A stretch of DNA of 64,000 nucleotides from Chloroflexota bacterium (GTDB taxonomy: Bacteria; Chloroflexota; UBA11872; VXNJ01): the NCBI GenBank assembly GCA_026707405.1, contig JAPOWW010000003.1, positions 62,001 to 126,000 of the forward strand, read 5' to 3'. This document shows, one piece after another, positions 33,157 to 42,780 of the stretch. Below the pieces are notes generated by a model, which was not told the origin of the DNA, did not search any database, and saw only the letters and a program-made list of their open reading frames with translations. The position numbers and the translations under genes were made by a program. Position 1 is the first letter of the stretch. Each line of letters begins with the position of its first letter.

Positions 33157-36100
33157 ATGAACGCCGAAGCAAACCACATGCCGTCCCGCGCCAGCGTCCC
33201 AGCCAAAAGCGATCAGGTCTTGCCGCAGGCCGCGCGCCGCCTGCGGCAACTCGCCACCAGTTCGCCCGCGCTTCTGGCCGTCATCGTGCTTGTCGGCGCG
33301 GCGTTTCGGTTGATCGGAATCAATTGGGACCAGCTTCATCATCTGCATCCTGATGAACGTTTCCTCACAATGGTGGGAACGCGGCTCGATCTCCCTCACT
33401 CTCTCGCTCAGTACCTCGACCCGAGTACGTCTCCGCTCAGTCCCTACCTCCTCCCCGACATATCGTTTTTCGTATACGGCACGTTCCCGCTGTTCCTGGT
33501 CCGCGCGCTTGCCGAGTTCACGGGCGGGACCGGATACGACGGCTTTCACCTGACGGGTCGGGCGGCGTCCGCGCTGTTCGATACCGGGACCGTCCTCATG
33601 GTCTTCCTGATCGGACGGCGGATATTCGACAAGCGAGTCGCCCTCCTGGCCGCTTTCCTCTACGCCGTCACGGTGCTCGGCATTCAGCTCTCGCACTTCT
33701 TCGCCGTCGACACGTTCTCCACGTTCTTCGCCACGGCGGCGATCTACCTGACGGTCAAGTCGCTCGACGAGAAACGCTGGTACCAGTTCGCTGGCCTGGG
33801 GCTTGTCATAGGGCTGGGGTTGGCGAGCAAGCTCAGCACGGGCCTGATCGTGCCGTTCGTTGCGGCTTATCTGGCTTGGCGTATCTATGCGCGGCGAAGC
33901 GAGACCCGTCCCGCCGCATCCGGGTCGCGTCGATGGTTTGCCTACGGTCACTGGCCGGAATGGGCAAAGGAAAGCCTGGGCGTTGCCGGCAGCTTCGCTG
34001 TCGCCGCGCTGACATTCCGAATCGCGCAGCCCTATGCGTTCGAAGGGGCCAATCCGCTCGATTTCCGGCTCGCGCAGCCGTTTCTCAACGCGGTCAGTCA
34101 GCAGCGCGCTATTCAGGAAGGGATATACGACTGGCCGCCGGGCATTCAGTGGGCCGGCGCGACACCCTATCTGTTCCCCCTCAAGAACATGGTCGTCTGG
34201 GGGCTTGGCCCGGCGCTCGGCCTGACGTCGATTGCGGCGTTCGCGTTCGCCGCCGTTCGGATATTCATGAAGAGGAACCTGGAGCTGATTCTCCCCCTGG
34301 GCTGGGCCGCGCTCAACTTCGTCTACTTCGGCGCGCTCGTACTCAAGACCATGCGTTATTTCCATCCCATCTACCCCATGGCGGCGCTCCTCTCGGGATG
34401 GATGGTCGTGTTCCTGTGGGACAGGCGCCGCACGTTCCGAATACCAGGTTTCACTCCCTCTCCCTTGATGGGAGAGGGCAGGGGTGAGGGTGATCGGACC
34501 TTGCCGGCATGGCTCCTCCCCGGTTTCGTGGCCGCCATCGTCCTGGGTGGGACTCTGCTTTGGGCGGTGGCGTTCCACCGGATCTACGCGTCGCCCGTAA
34601 CGCGAGTCCAAGCCAGCGAGTGGATCTTCGCTAACGTCTCCCCAGGCTCGACCATAGCCGTCGAACACTGGGACGACCGGCTCCCGCTGCGCATACCGAA
34701 CCGGAACCCCAACGCCTACAACTTTGCCGAGTTGCCGCTTTACGACGACGAGACGCCCAAAAAGCGGGAAAAGCTGGTTCAGGGTCTCGAAGCCGCCGAC
34801 TACCTCGTGCTCAGCAGCGACCGTCTCGCCGGAAGCATTCCGCGAATGCCGGCGCGCTACCCGCTGGCGATTCGCTACTACGACTCGCTGTTCTCGGGTG
34901 AGCTTGGTTTCCGGCAGGTCGCCGCGTTTACGAGCTATCCATCGCTTTTCGGGATCGAAATAGTCGACGACTGGGCCGAGGAAGCATTCTCGGTATACGA
35001 CCATCCTAAGGTTCGGATTTTCCAAAAGACGGAACGATACGACTCCTCGGCCATGCGGTCGATTCTAGAATCGGTCGATCTGTCCACCGCTACGCGCGTT
35101 CTTCCCAAGAACGCCACGCCGCTGACCTTGATGTTCGACGCCGCCGACCGGAAGCGTGTCCGCGAATCAGGCACTTTTGGGGATATCTACGCCTCTCCGC
35201 CGGGGACTGCGGAATACCCGGCCGTGGCTTGGTTCGGCTTCGTACTGATCGTGGGATTGGCCGCTTGGCCGATAACGCGCCTTGCGTTCCGCGCGCTGCC
35301 TGATTCGGGATATATGCTGGCCAAGCCGTTCGGAGTCCTGCTGGCCGTGTATCCAGCCTGGCTCTTCGCCAGCCTCCGCTGGTGGAGCTTCGATAAGACG
35401 GCCATAGCGGTCTCGACGCTCATCCTCGTGCTGGCTGGGACGGCAGTGGCGCTGTCGACCCGGCGGCACATCTGGTGCGACCTTCGCAAGAATTGGCCGG
35501 TCATGGCTGCGGGCGAGGCGCTGTTCCTCCCGGCTTTCGCTTTCCTCTACGCCGTGCGGATACGCAATCCCGACCTTTGGCACACGGCCTTCGGCGGCGA
35601 AAAGCCCATGGACTTCGCTCACCTCAACGCGGTAATCAGGAGCGATTTCTTTCCGCCTTACGACCCCTGGTGGGCCGGCGGATACGTCAACTACTACTAC
35701 TTCGGCCAGGTCTTCACCGGCGCGATTGCGAAGCTGCTGGGGATAGTGCCGGCGGTTGCGTACAACCTCGCATTGCCCACCATGTTCGCGTTGGCGGTCG
35801 GCGCCGTATTCTCGTTCGGGTTCAACGCGTGGTATTCGTTCAAGCGCCGTCTGGCCGGAGCAGTCGGCGTCGGACTGCTCGCCATCGCCCTTACTCTGCT
35901 GTTCGGCAACCTCGATTCCATAGTCCAGCTCGTCCAGATAACCGCGCAAGACTTGAGCGGGCCGGAATCGGCGCTGGCAGTAATCGTTAACCTGCCTGGC
36001 ACCATCATCAACGGCCAGCTCGCGGCGGAGTTCGATTTCTGGCGAAGCACGCGGGTTATCGAGGCGACCGTTAACGAGTTCCCCTACTTCACTTTCCTCT

Positions 36101-37668
36101 ACGGCGATCTCCATCCGCACCTGATCGACCTGGCCTGGACCGCCGTGACGGCGACCGGAGCGCTCGCATTGATACTCGTCAGACCATCCGCGCGGCTTTT
36201 CGCGGCGGGAGTGTCGATTCGACGGCGCGCCTCGTTGTTTCTACATAGCGGATACCTTCCGCCGTTGATTGGAATTGCTATAGCTCTCGGCGTTCACAGG
36301 GTCGTTAACACGTGGGACTTTCCCACCTATCTCGTGGTCGCCGTACTGGCGTTGGCCTATTCGTTTTGGCGGGCGGCGCGCAGGCTGAGTCTGACCATGG
36401 TCTGGATGGCCGCCCTGGCGGCCGCTGCTCTTGTTGCACTGAGCTACGCCCCGTTTTTCCCGTTCCACCAGAGCTTCGGAGTGTTTTTTGGAGGCATAGT
36501 CGCAACGCCCCAGACCACCCCCCTCGGGGGCTATCTCGCCATGTTCGGGGCCCTGCTTTTGATCTTGATCCCGTTCGCCATGCTTCAGCTTGCTCCCGAC
36601 CGGCTGCGAAGTTGGTATACCGCCACGCTGAAGATAGTCATCATCCGACCCAGCCGTCTTGTCCGGTTCCTGCGTCTGGCGGGACTTCTCTCGCGCAGTC
36701 CGTCGGCTCTTCCGCTCTGGCCTCTGGTGTTTCTGGGGGCCGCTGTCCTGTTCGTCGCGACGGTCGATGAGCCGTGGTCGACGCGGGTCTTCCAGATTGC
36801 CGCCATGGTTCTGGTTCTGGTTGCCGCGATACGTGTTCGCGGTCAACCGCTCAAGTTCATTCCTCTGGCATTGACGCTCGGAGGGTTGTTGCTGACGGCT
36901 CTTCCCGAATGGGTTGCTTTGGAAGGCGACATCGGACGTCTGAATACCGTATTCAAGACCTACTTTCAGGCATGGTTCTTGTTCGGCTTGGCGGCGGCGC
37001 TCACGCTTCCGCAGGTGCTGCCGCTGATCTGGCGCAGAATGGGCGGATGGCTGGAACCCTTCAGATACGCGCTGACAATCGCAATCGTCGCCGCGATCGT
37101 CGGAACAGCCCTCTATCCGTTTGCCGCCACGCAGGCAAAGCTCGGAGTCCGGCTGAACGAAACGGAGCCAACCCTCGACGGTCTTGCATACATGGACGGC
37201 GCCGTCATTCACGATCAGGGACAAGAAATCCACCTCAAATATGACAAGCAGGCCACGGACTGGCTGCTCCAGAACGTCGAAGGCCGACCTGTGGTGCTCG
37301 AAGCGACGGTCAATGTCTACCGATGGGGATCGCGGGTTTCGGTCCTAACCGGCCTCCCGACGGTGGTTGGGTGGGACTGGCACGAAAAGCAGCAGCGCTG
37401 GGCTTACGTTCATCAGGTCGACCGGCGCCGGCGCGACGTGGAGACCGCCTACGGCACGACCGACGTCGCGGAGTTGGTGACGATTCTCTCACGATATGAC
37501 GTGGAGCTTGTCTACGTGGGCGCGCTTGAGCGCGCCTATTACCCGCCGGAAGGTATTGCCAAATTCGACCGGCTGGTCGGAGACCGCCTCGCGCTGATCT
37601 ACGAGAATCCCGAGACGAAGGTCTACCGTGTGGTCGCCAAAGACGTCGCGGTTGGACCTGCGGGTTAG
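33157..37668 (+). CDS. GT39-like glycosyltransferase fused to DUF2298 membrane domain
   Basis: 1503 residues with many membrane helices. Residues about 35-640 resemble dolichyl-phosphate-mannose-type (GT39/PMT) transferases: the first extracellular loop carries HLHPDERF with the acidic pair used for catalysis, and the N-terminal helices fit. Residues about 690-1500 are the DUF2298 (Chlor_Arch_YYY) domain, with its GGYVNYYYFGQVF motif, EFPYFTFLYGDLHPHLIDL and VNTWDFPTY. Such proteins are thought to act on polyprenol-linked sugars at the outer face of the membrane. A CCCTCTCCC/GGGAGAGGG repeat has been inserted in frame near residue 434. It heads a run of same-strand genes. Confidence 0.85.
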   Translation: MNAEANHMPSRASVPAKSDQVLPQAARRLRQLATSSPALLAVIVLVGAAFRLIGINWDQLHHLHPDERFLTMVGTRLDLPHSLAQYLDPSTSPLSPYLLPDISFFVYGTFPLFLVRALAEFTGGTGYDGFHLTGRAASALFDTGTVLMVFLIGRRIFDKRVALLAAFLYAVTVLGIQLSHFFAVDTFSTFFATAAIYLTVKSLDEKRWYQFAGLGLVIGLGLASKLSTGLIVPFVAAYLAWRIYARRSETRPAASGSRRWFAYGHWPEWAKESLGVAGSFAVAALTFRIAQPYAFEGANPLDFRLAQPFLNAVSQQRAIQEGIYDWPPGIQWAGATPYLFPLKNMVVWGLGPALGLTSIAAFAFAAVRIFMKRNLELILPLGWAALNFVYFGALVLKTMRYFHPIYPMAALLSGWMVVFLWDRRRTFRIPGFTPSPLMGEGRGEGDRTLPAWLLPGFVAAIVLGGTLLWAVAFHRIYASPVTRVQASEWIFANVSPGSTIAVEHWDDRLPLRIPNRNPNAYNFAELPLYDDETPKKREKLVQGLEAADYLVLSSDRLAGSIPRMPARYPLAIRYYDSLFSGELGFRQVAAFTSYPSLFGIEIVDDWAEEAFSVYDHPKVRIFQKTERYDSSAMRSILESVDLSTATRVLPKNATPLTLMFDAADRKRVRESGTFGDIYASPPGTAEYPAVAWFGFVLIVGLAAWPITRLAFRALPDSGYMLAKPFGVLLAVYPAWLFASLRWWSFDKTAIAVSTLILVLAGTAVALSTRRHIWCDLRKNWPVMAAGEALFLPAFAFLYAVRIRNPDLWHTAFGGEKPMDFAHLNAVIRSDFFPPYDPWWAGGYVNYYYFGQVFTGAIAKLLGIVPAVAYNLALPTMFALAVGAVFSFGFNAWYSFKRRLAGAVGVGLLAIALTLLFGNLDSIVQLVQITAQDLSGPESALAVIVNLPGTIINGQLAAEFDFWRSTRVIEATVNEFPYFTFLYGDLHPHLIDLAWTAVTATGALALILVRPSARLFAAGVSIRRRASLFLHSGYLPPLIGIAIALGVHRVVNTWDFPTYLVVAVLALAYSFWRAARRLSLTMVWMAALAAAALVALSYAPFFPFHQSFGVFFGGIVATPQTTPLGGYLAMFGALLLILIPFAMLQLAPDRLRSWYTATLKIVIIRPSRLVRFLRLAGLLSRSPSALPLWPLVFLGAAVLFVATVDEPWSTRVFQIAAMVLVLVAAIRVRGQPLKFIPLALTLGGLLLTALPEWVALEGDIGRLNTVFKTYFQAWFLFGLAAALTLPQVLPLIWRRMGGWLEPFRYALTIAIVAAIVGTALYPFAATQAKLGVRLNETEPTLDGLAYMDGAVIHDQGQEIHLKYDKQATDWLLQNVEGRPVVLEATVNVYRWGSRVSVLTGLPTVVGWDWHEKQQRWAYVHQVDRRRRDVETAYGTTDVAELVTILSRYDVELVYVGALERAYYPPEGIAKFDRLVGDRLALIYENPETKVYRVVAKDVAVGPAG
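34456..34492. repeat. dispersed hairpin repeat inside the GT39-DUF2298 gene
   Basis: CCCTCTCCC (34456-34464), TTGAT, GGGAGAGGG (34470-34478), then a GT/GA-rich tail GGGGTGAGGGTG. The same element, with one base pair changed in the loop, is at 56461-56497 in an intergenic region. In the gene it adds SPSPLMGEGRGEG to a loop between membrane helices without breaking the frame. Confidence 0.75.
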
Positions 37669-37707
37669 CGGCGGCCGCCATGAGATTCGACTCTGTTTGA
37701 GGCGCTT

Positions 37708-39906
37708 GTGTTAGACACCCTGCTCTGGCTGCTGGCTCTGCTCGCGGCAAGTTTCGTCGGCGTTCCCGTGTCGATGTTCCTGTTCCGGCGTTTGCCCTCC
37801 GCCGGCTCGTTTCTGGTCAAGCCCTTGGGCGTTCTGACGGTCGGCTATCTGGCGTGGCTGTTTCTCTTTACCGGGTTGTTCGCTAACGGCCGCGTATATC
37901 AGACGGTCGTCTTGTTTGCGGCTATCGCTGCCGCCGCCGCGATTCTGATACTACGTCCGCAGCTTGCCCGGGCGGCCCGGGCGCAGCTGCCCCGTATTGC
38001 GGTCGGCGAAGCGATCTTTGCTGTGGCGTTTATTGCTTTCGCCATCTTCCGCGCGCGAAATCCCGACATCGCCGCGACCGAGAAACCGATGGAGTTCGCG
38101 CTGTTGAACGGCATTCTGCGGAGCGAGTCGTTTCCTCCCGCTGACCCTTGGCTGTCGGGATTCAGCATCAACTACTACTACTTCGGCTATAGCATCGCGG
38201 CCACGTTTACCGCCATAACCGCCACCGCCTCGGCGGTCGGATTCAATCTCGCGCTCGCAGCGACTTTCGCGCTCACGTTCCTTGGAATGCTCTCGCTCGG
38301 CTACGACGTCACCGGGCTTGTTGGCGGGGCGGCGTCCAGGGCGAAATGGGGATTCGGCGCGCTGACCGCGATTCTCGCAACCGTTGGCGGGAACCTCTAT
38401 GCGGTCAACTTCTTCTTCGGCGAGCGAAACCGCAATCCGGACTTCTGGCTCGGTATCGGATGGAACGCCAGCCGTGCCGTCCAGGTGGAAGACGCCGACG
38501 GGCTGGTCGACTACACCATCACCGAGTTTCCGGCCTTCTCCTTCCTGCTCGGCGATTTGCATCCGCACGTTATGGCCTTGCCCTTCTCGATAGTTTCGAT
38601 CGCGCTGGCGGTGGTCTGGTACTTGACCTGGTCTCGGACCGATCCGGCCCGCCGCGATTCCTGGCTGCTGGCGGTAATCTCCGGATGGCTCCTCGGATCG
38701 TTGTACGCGCTCAACGCGTGGGACTTTCCGGTGTTCTTCGCCCTTACGGCCCTCGCGGGAATCGCCGCGCTCCTCAACCCTGATCGGGCGACAACCGCCA
38801 GGAATGTGTTGGCGTTCGCCGGTCGCCTCGCCGTAGCCGCGATCGTCGGCGTCGCGGCCTTTCTGCCCTTCCATCTGAACTTCGATCCATTCGCGTTCGG
38901 TCTGGGATTCGTGACCGTTCGGACCGAAATCGGGGACTTTCTAACCGTCTACGGACTGTGGACGCTGTTGGCTCTCGCCGTTATCTTCATCCATCTGGTG
39001 CGCCGCCGCGACAGCGGTCGGTTGCTGCTGGTTGTAATCGGCTTGTGGATAGCCCTGGGCTTGGTAGGCGGCTGGGACCGTTCGGCCTTGCTGCTGTGCC
39101 TGCTAATCGTCGTTGGCATGGCTCTGGCATTCAGCCGCAAGAGCCAGGGAGCGGGAGAACGAATTGTCCAGCTTCTCTATTTCGCGGGGTTCGGTCTGGC
39201 GGCGATTCCGGAGCTGATCTTCGTACGCGACTTCTTCGGCCCTCCCTACCAGCGCATGAATACCGTGTTCAAGATCTACTATCAGGCTTGGCCGGTACTG
39301 GCCGCCGCCTCCGGTCCTGCGATCTATCTGATTTTCCGAGAGCTCGCCAGGCTTGAAAGCAAGCGCCGCTTGGCCTCCGAGCTGGCATTTTCAGTAATCC
39401 TGGCCGCGTTCATATTCGTGGCCATGTCCTATTCGGTCATCACGGGTAACGCCCGCTTACCGCACAAACCGCAACCTACGCTGGACGGGCTCGATTTCGC
39501 CCGGCGTCAAGACCCTCAGGAAATCCTGGCCGTCGAGTGGTTGAAATCGAACGCCCCGTCAGGCTCGGTGATAGTAGAGGCGACCGGAAACGGCTATGGC
39601 GACTCCGGTCGCGTCTCGGCGTGGTCCGGGATACCCGCGGTCATCGGCTGGCGGCAGCATGAGCAGCTCTGGCGAAAAGGCGATCCGGAAGTCCAGGCGA
39701 GAACCGCCGACGTGGACTCCCTCTATCGGGGCTTGCCGCCGGACGGCGCGCTGGCGATACTTCGGCGGTACGGCGCAAGCCATGTTTACGTCGGCCGGCT
39801 GGAGCGTGAAAAGTATGGTCCCGGTGTTGATAACGCTTTTGGGTGGATGACCGTCGCATACGAAATTCCCGGCCACGTATCCATCTACAAGGTTCCGGGA
39901 ACATGA
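37708..39906 (+). CDS. DUF2298 (Chlor_Arch_YYY) membrane protein
   Basis: 732 residues and about a dozen or more helices. It has the same motifs as the C-terminal half of the preceding protein: PWLSGFSINYYYFGYSIAAT, FPAFSFLLGDLHPHVMALPF, LNAWDFPVFFALTALAG, and VIVEATGNGYGDSGRVSAWS in the last, soluble part. It is thus a free-standing paralog of that domain. The GTG at 37708 starts 40 bases after the first gene. The family is largely limited to Chloroflexota and Archaea; its function is unproven but linked to glycan lipids by context. Confidence 0.87.
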   Translation: MLDTLLWLLALLAASFVGVPVSMFLFRRLPSAGSFLVKPLGVLTVGYLAWLFLFTGLFANGRVYQTVVLFAAIAAAAAILILRPQLARAARAQLPRIAVGEAIFAVAFIAFAIFRARNPDIAATEKPMEFALLNGILRSESFPPADPWLSGFSINYYYFGYSIAATFTAITATASAVGFNLALAATFALTFLGMLSLGYDVTGLVGGAASRAKWGFGALTAILATVGGNLYAVNFFFGERNRNPDFWLGIGWNASRAVQVEDADGLVDYTITEFPAFSFLLGDLHPHVMALPFSIVSIALAVVWYLTWSRTDPARRDSWLLAVISGWLLGSLYALNAWDFPVFFALTALAGIAALLNPDRATTARNVLAFAGRLAVAAIVGVAAFLPFHLNFDPFAFGLGFVTVRTEIGDFLTVYGLWTLLALAVIFIHLVRRRDSGRLLLVVIGLWIALGLVGGWDRSALLLCLLIVVGMALAFSRKSQGAGERIVQLLYFAGFGLAAIPELIFVRDFFGPPYQRMNTVFKIYYQAWPVLAAASGPAIYLIFRELARLESKRRLASELAFSVILAAFIFVAMSYSVITGNARLPHKPQPTLDGLDFARRQDPQEILAVEWLKSNAPSGSVIVEATGNGYGDSGRVSAWSGIPAVIGWRQHEQLWRKGDPEVQARTADVDSLYRGLPPDGALAILRRYGASHVYVGRLEREKYGPGVDNAFGWMTVAYEIPGHVSIYKVPGT

Positions 39907-39925
39907 AACCCAACTCGCGGTCGGC

Positions 39926-41692
39926 TTGACGGGCAACCAAGCCCATGAGCTTGCATCCACGCTGTCTGATCGGCAATCGAGTCCCTCTATGACGCGGTCG
40001 CTGAGAATTCCGCTCTTCGGAGGGCGGCAGATCGCCCTGGCGCCGTGGGAGGCCGTCTTCTTCGGTCTGCTGCTGGTCCTGCTCTTTTTGACCCGCTACC
40101 TCGACCTCGGGTCCCGTGCCTATCACCACGACGAAAGCGTTCACGCCAAGACCATGTGGGACATGGCGCGCGGCATCAAGTACGTCTACGAGCCCGTCTA
40201 CCATGGCCCGTTCCAGTACTTCGCGTCGGCGGCGCTCTTCTGGCTCTTCGAAGGCAACGACGTAACCGGACGGATCATTCCCGCCGCCTTCGGAGTGGGC
40301 GTCGTGCTCGTCATCCCCTTGCTCTGGCGCAAGGAGCTTGGGAAATACGGCACCGCTATTACCATGCTGGCCCTCACCGTCTCCACTGGATTCATGTACT
40401 TTTCCCGCTTCGCTCGCAACGACATCTACGTTGCGTTCTGGACCCTCCTGATCTTCGGATCACTGGTCCGCTACCTGGATCGACCCAGCCCGCGGTGGAT
40501 ATGGCTGGCCGGACTTGCCATGGGCGGTTCCTTCGTGACGAAGGAAAACACGTTCATCACGGGCTTCATCTTCGTCAGCTTCATCGTCATGCTCGCGGTC
40601 TGGACTTACCTGAGTCCACGCCTGTCAGGGGACGATTCGCCGGAGATGCGCAAGCTGCGCGCGGCGTTTCGCGCGCTCCGCGCCGATCCGGAGGCCATCG
40701 CCTACGGAGTGGTCATATTCCTGGCTGTCGCCGTCCTTTTCATGAGCTCGTTCTTTACGAATCCGCCCGGAATCCGCACGGCGTTCGTGGAGGCATTCAC
40801 GATATGGCGTGATATTCACGGGACCCAGCGCGTTAACCAACCCTGGTTCTTTTACCTGATGTTCCTGGCCGTGTACGAGGCTTTCGCGGCTGTTTTCGCG
40901 CTGGCGGCCCTCTGGCGAATCGTCCGCAGGCCGAGCGTCTTTACGATGATGCTGCTCTATTGGGCGGCCGCTTCCATCTTCATCTACTCGGTGGCGGGTG
41001 AAAAAGCGGCTTGGCTCGCGCTTCATCCCATACTTCCGGTCATCCTCATCGCGGGCTGGTTCGCGGGCAAGAAGCTCGAAGAAGTCCGCCGCCGCGGCGT
41101 ATTCTGGGCGCTCGCGGTTGTCTGCATGTTGCTGCTGGGCTGGACGGCCCGGCATTCGATTCCAACCGCGTTCGTCTACGGAGACATACCCAGGGACTTC
41201 GTCGTCTACACGCAGACGTCCAGAGACGTGCTCCAAGGTATGGAGATCATGGAGGAAGCTGGCAGACGTACTGGTCAGGGTCGGAACATCCCCATATATG
41301 TGGAAAAGGAAGCCCACTGGCCCTACGCGTGGTATTTGCGAGAATGGAACGCGGTGGCCTTTGGCCCGGAGGTGGAAGAACCTCCGGAGCAGCCTATCGT
41401 GTTGCTGAGCCGGCAGACCGCGAACAAAATCGGAGTGGAGCTCGTCGATTACGTGGGAGTCCAATTCAAGCTGCGCGAGTGGTTCCCGGAGCGCGTATAC
41501 AAATCGTGGAGCTGGGGGTCGCTCGTTGACCTGTTCAGGGACGGCGATAACCTGACCAGGCTTTGGCGGTTCCTCGCGTTTAAGGAACCTCCCGCTTCAC
41601 TCGGTTCGACCGATTTCGTAATGTACGTTCAACGAGACATCCTGAAGGCGGGGCCTATCGGCCCGTTCACCTACGAGTTGCCCGGACGCTAG
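39926..41692 (+). CDS. Agl23-like membrane protein (TIGR03663)
   Basis: 588 residues, a predicted GT39-related membrane protein. SRAYHHDESVHAKTMWDMA near residue 70 holds the acidic loop motif, then YHGPFQYFASAALFW and FARNDIYVAFWTLLIFGSL. The family is called flippase activity-associated protein Agl23 because it lies with archaeal N-glycosylation genes. The start may be the ATG at 39989, giving a shorter N-terminus. It follows the DUF2298 gene by 20 bases. The three together suggest assembly of a surface glycan or glycoprotein. Confidence 0.85.
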   Translation: MTGNQAHELASTLSDRQSSPSMTRSLRIPLFGGRQIALAPWEAVFFGLLLVLLFLTRYLDLGSRAYHHDESVHAKTMWDMARGIKYVYEPVYHGPFQYFASAALFWLFEGNDVTGRIIPAAFGVGVVLVIPLLWRKELGKYGTAITMLALTVSTGFMYFSRFARNDIYVAFWTLLIFGSLVRYLDRPSPRWIWLAGLAMGGSFVTKENTFITGFIFVSFIVMLAVWTYLSPRLSGDDSPEMRKLRAAFRALRADPEAIAYGVVIFLAVAVLFMSSFFTNPPGIRTAFVEAFTIWRDIHGTQRVNQPWFFYLMFLAVYEAFAAVFALAALWRIVRRPSVFTMMLLYWAAASIFIYSVAGEKAAWLALHPILPVILIAGWFAGKKLEEVRRRGVFWALAVVCMLLLGWTARHSIPTAFVYGDIPRDFVVYTQTSRDVLQGMEIMEEAGRRTGQGRNIPIYVEKEAHWPYAWYLREWNAVAFGPEVEEPPEQPIVLLSRQTANKIGVELVDYVGVQFKLREWFPERVYKSWSWGSLVDLFRDGDNLTRLWRFLAFKEPPASLGSTDFVMYVQRDILKAGPIGPFTYELPGR

Positions 41693-41813
41693 TGCGATAG
41701 TCGCTTCCATAAGACGGCGCACGGTCCTGAGAGCGGGACTCGGCCTCGCTATCAGCGGCCTGTTTACGTGGCTCGTCATTCGCGGGGTCGACGCCCCGGT
41801 CGCGTTCGACGAG

Positions 41814-42698
41814 TTGCGCCTCGCTAACCCCGCCCACTACGCGCCCGCGGCGGTCGTGTTGATCGTCGCCATCGGGATCAGGGCCCTGCGCTGGAAGGTC
41901 CTGTTGGCGCCGTTGGGAGCCGTCGGCGCTTGGTCCGCATTTTCCGCGCTGACGATCGGATACTTGGCGAACAACGCCCTGCCCGCGCGTTTGGGCGAAT
42001 TCGTGCGAGTTTACGTTCTGAATCGGGAAACCAAGACCCCCGCGCCCGCGATTCTCGGCACGATCATCCTCGAACGCGTGTTCGACGTGTTGACGCTCAT
42101 TGGATTGCTCGCGCTGGCGGCGCTTGCAACGGGATGGAACTCACCCTGGAACGCTCCGCTTATCGGCCTCGCCATCGCCGCCGCCGCCGCCTTTGCAATC
42201 ATGTACATGGTCGCGTCAGGGTTGATCAGGTCTTCCATGCCGGGGGTTTCGGGGCTTGCGCAGCTTATGCAGCGTCCCTTCGGCGGAGCGCTGCACAGGC
42301 TTATACGGTCGCTGATAGGCGGTTTTCGGAGCGTGGCTTCGGGTAAGGCCATAGCCGCGATACTTGCGCTGTCGATAGTCTCATGGCTCGTAGAATCTCT
42401 TGTTTACCTGCTTGTACTCCAGGCGCTCGGCATTCAGGAAGGCGGATACTGGCTGGCTATCGTAGTGACGTGCATATCCAATCTCGCTGGCGTGATTCCG
42501 GCCGGCCCGGGAAACATTGGAGCATTCGAGTTTTTCGTAAAGGAGACCCTTGTGTTGTTCGGCGTCAGCGACGAAAAGGGGCTTGCGTTCGCAATCGCTG
42601 CCCATTTCGTGGTGCTCATCCCGCCAACGGTGCTCGGCCTCTTGCTGGTCTGGAAGAAGGGACTCGCCACGCTCGGCGGCGGTAAACCACGGTTGTGA
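41814..42698 (+). CDS. LPG-synthase-like flippase-domain membrane protein (UPF0104)
   Basis: 294 residues from a TTG, with about seven helices. The pattern fits the lysylphosphatidylglycerol synthase transmembrane family: IRALRWKVLLAPLG, NNALPARLGEFVRVYVL, and VIPAGPGNIGAFEFFV. The family includes flippases for charged lipids. The real start is probably further upstream: the frame stays open back to about 41694 and encodes a hydrophobic segment (GLGLAISGLFTWLVIRGVD) expected at this family's N-terminus, but no ATG, GTG or TTG is present there. A non-standard start or a sequence error should be considered. It follows the Agl23 gene. Confidence 0.78.
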   Translation: MRLANPAHYAPAAVVLIVAIGIRALRWKVLLAPLGAVGAWSAFSALTIGYLANNALPARLGEFVRVYVLNRETKTPAPAILGTIILERVFDVLTLIGLLALAALATGWNSPWNAPLIGLAIAAAAAFAIMYMVASGLIRSSMPGVSGLAQLMQRPFGGALHRLIRSLIGGFRSVASGKAIAAILALSIVSWLVESLVYLLVLQALGIQEGGYWLAIVVTCISNLAGVIPAGPGNIGAFEFFVKETLVLFGVSDEKGLAFAIAAHFVVLIPPTVLGLLLVWKKGLATLGGGKPRL

Positions 42699-42780
42699 CT
42701 ACGCTTAGAGGGCGAACCAACAAACTGAAAGCCTTCCAGGCAGTAGTCCACTGGCAAGCTCCCCAAGGCAGTCAACAAAT

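Noticed and set aside
33154-35025. 623-codon open frame on the minus strand
   Set aside because: Antisense to the GT39-DUF2298 gene; low-complexity Arg/Glu-rich product and no start signals. The sense frame has clear membrane-domain motifs.
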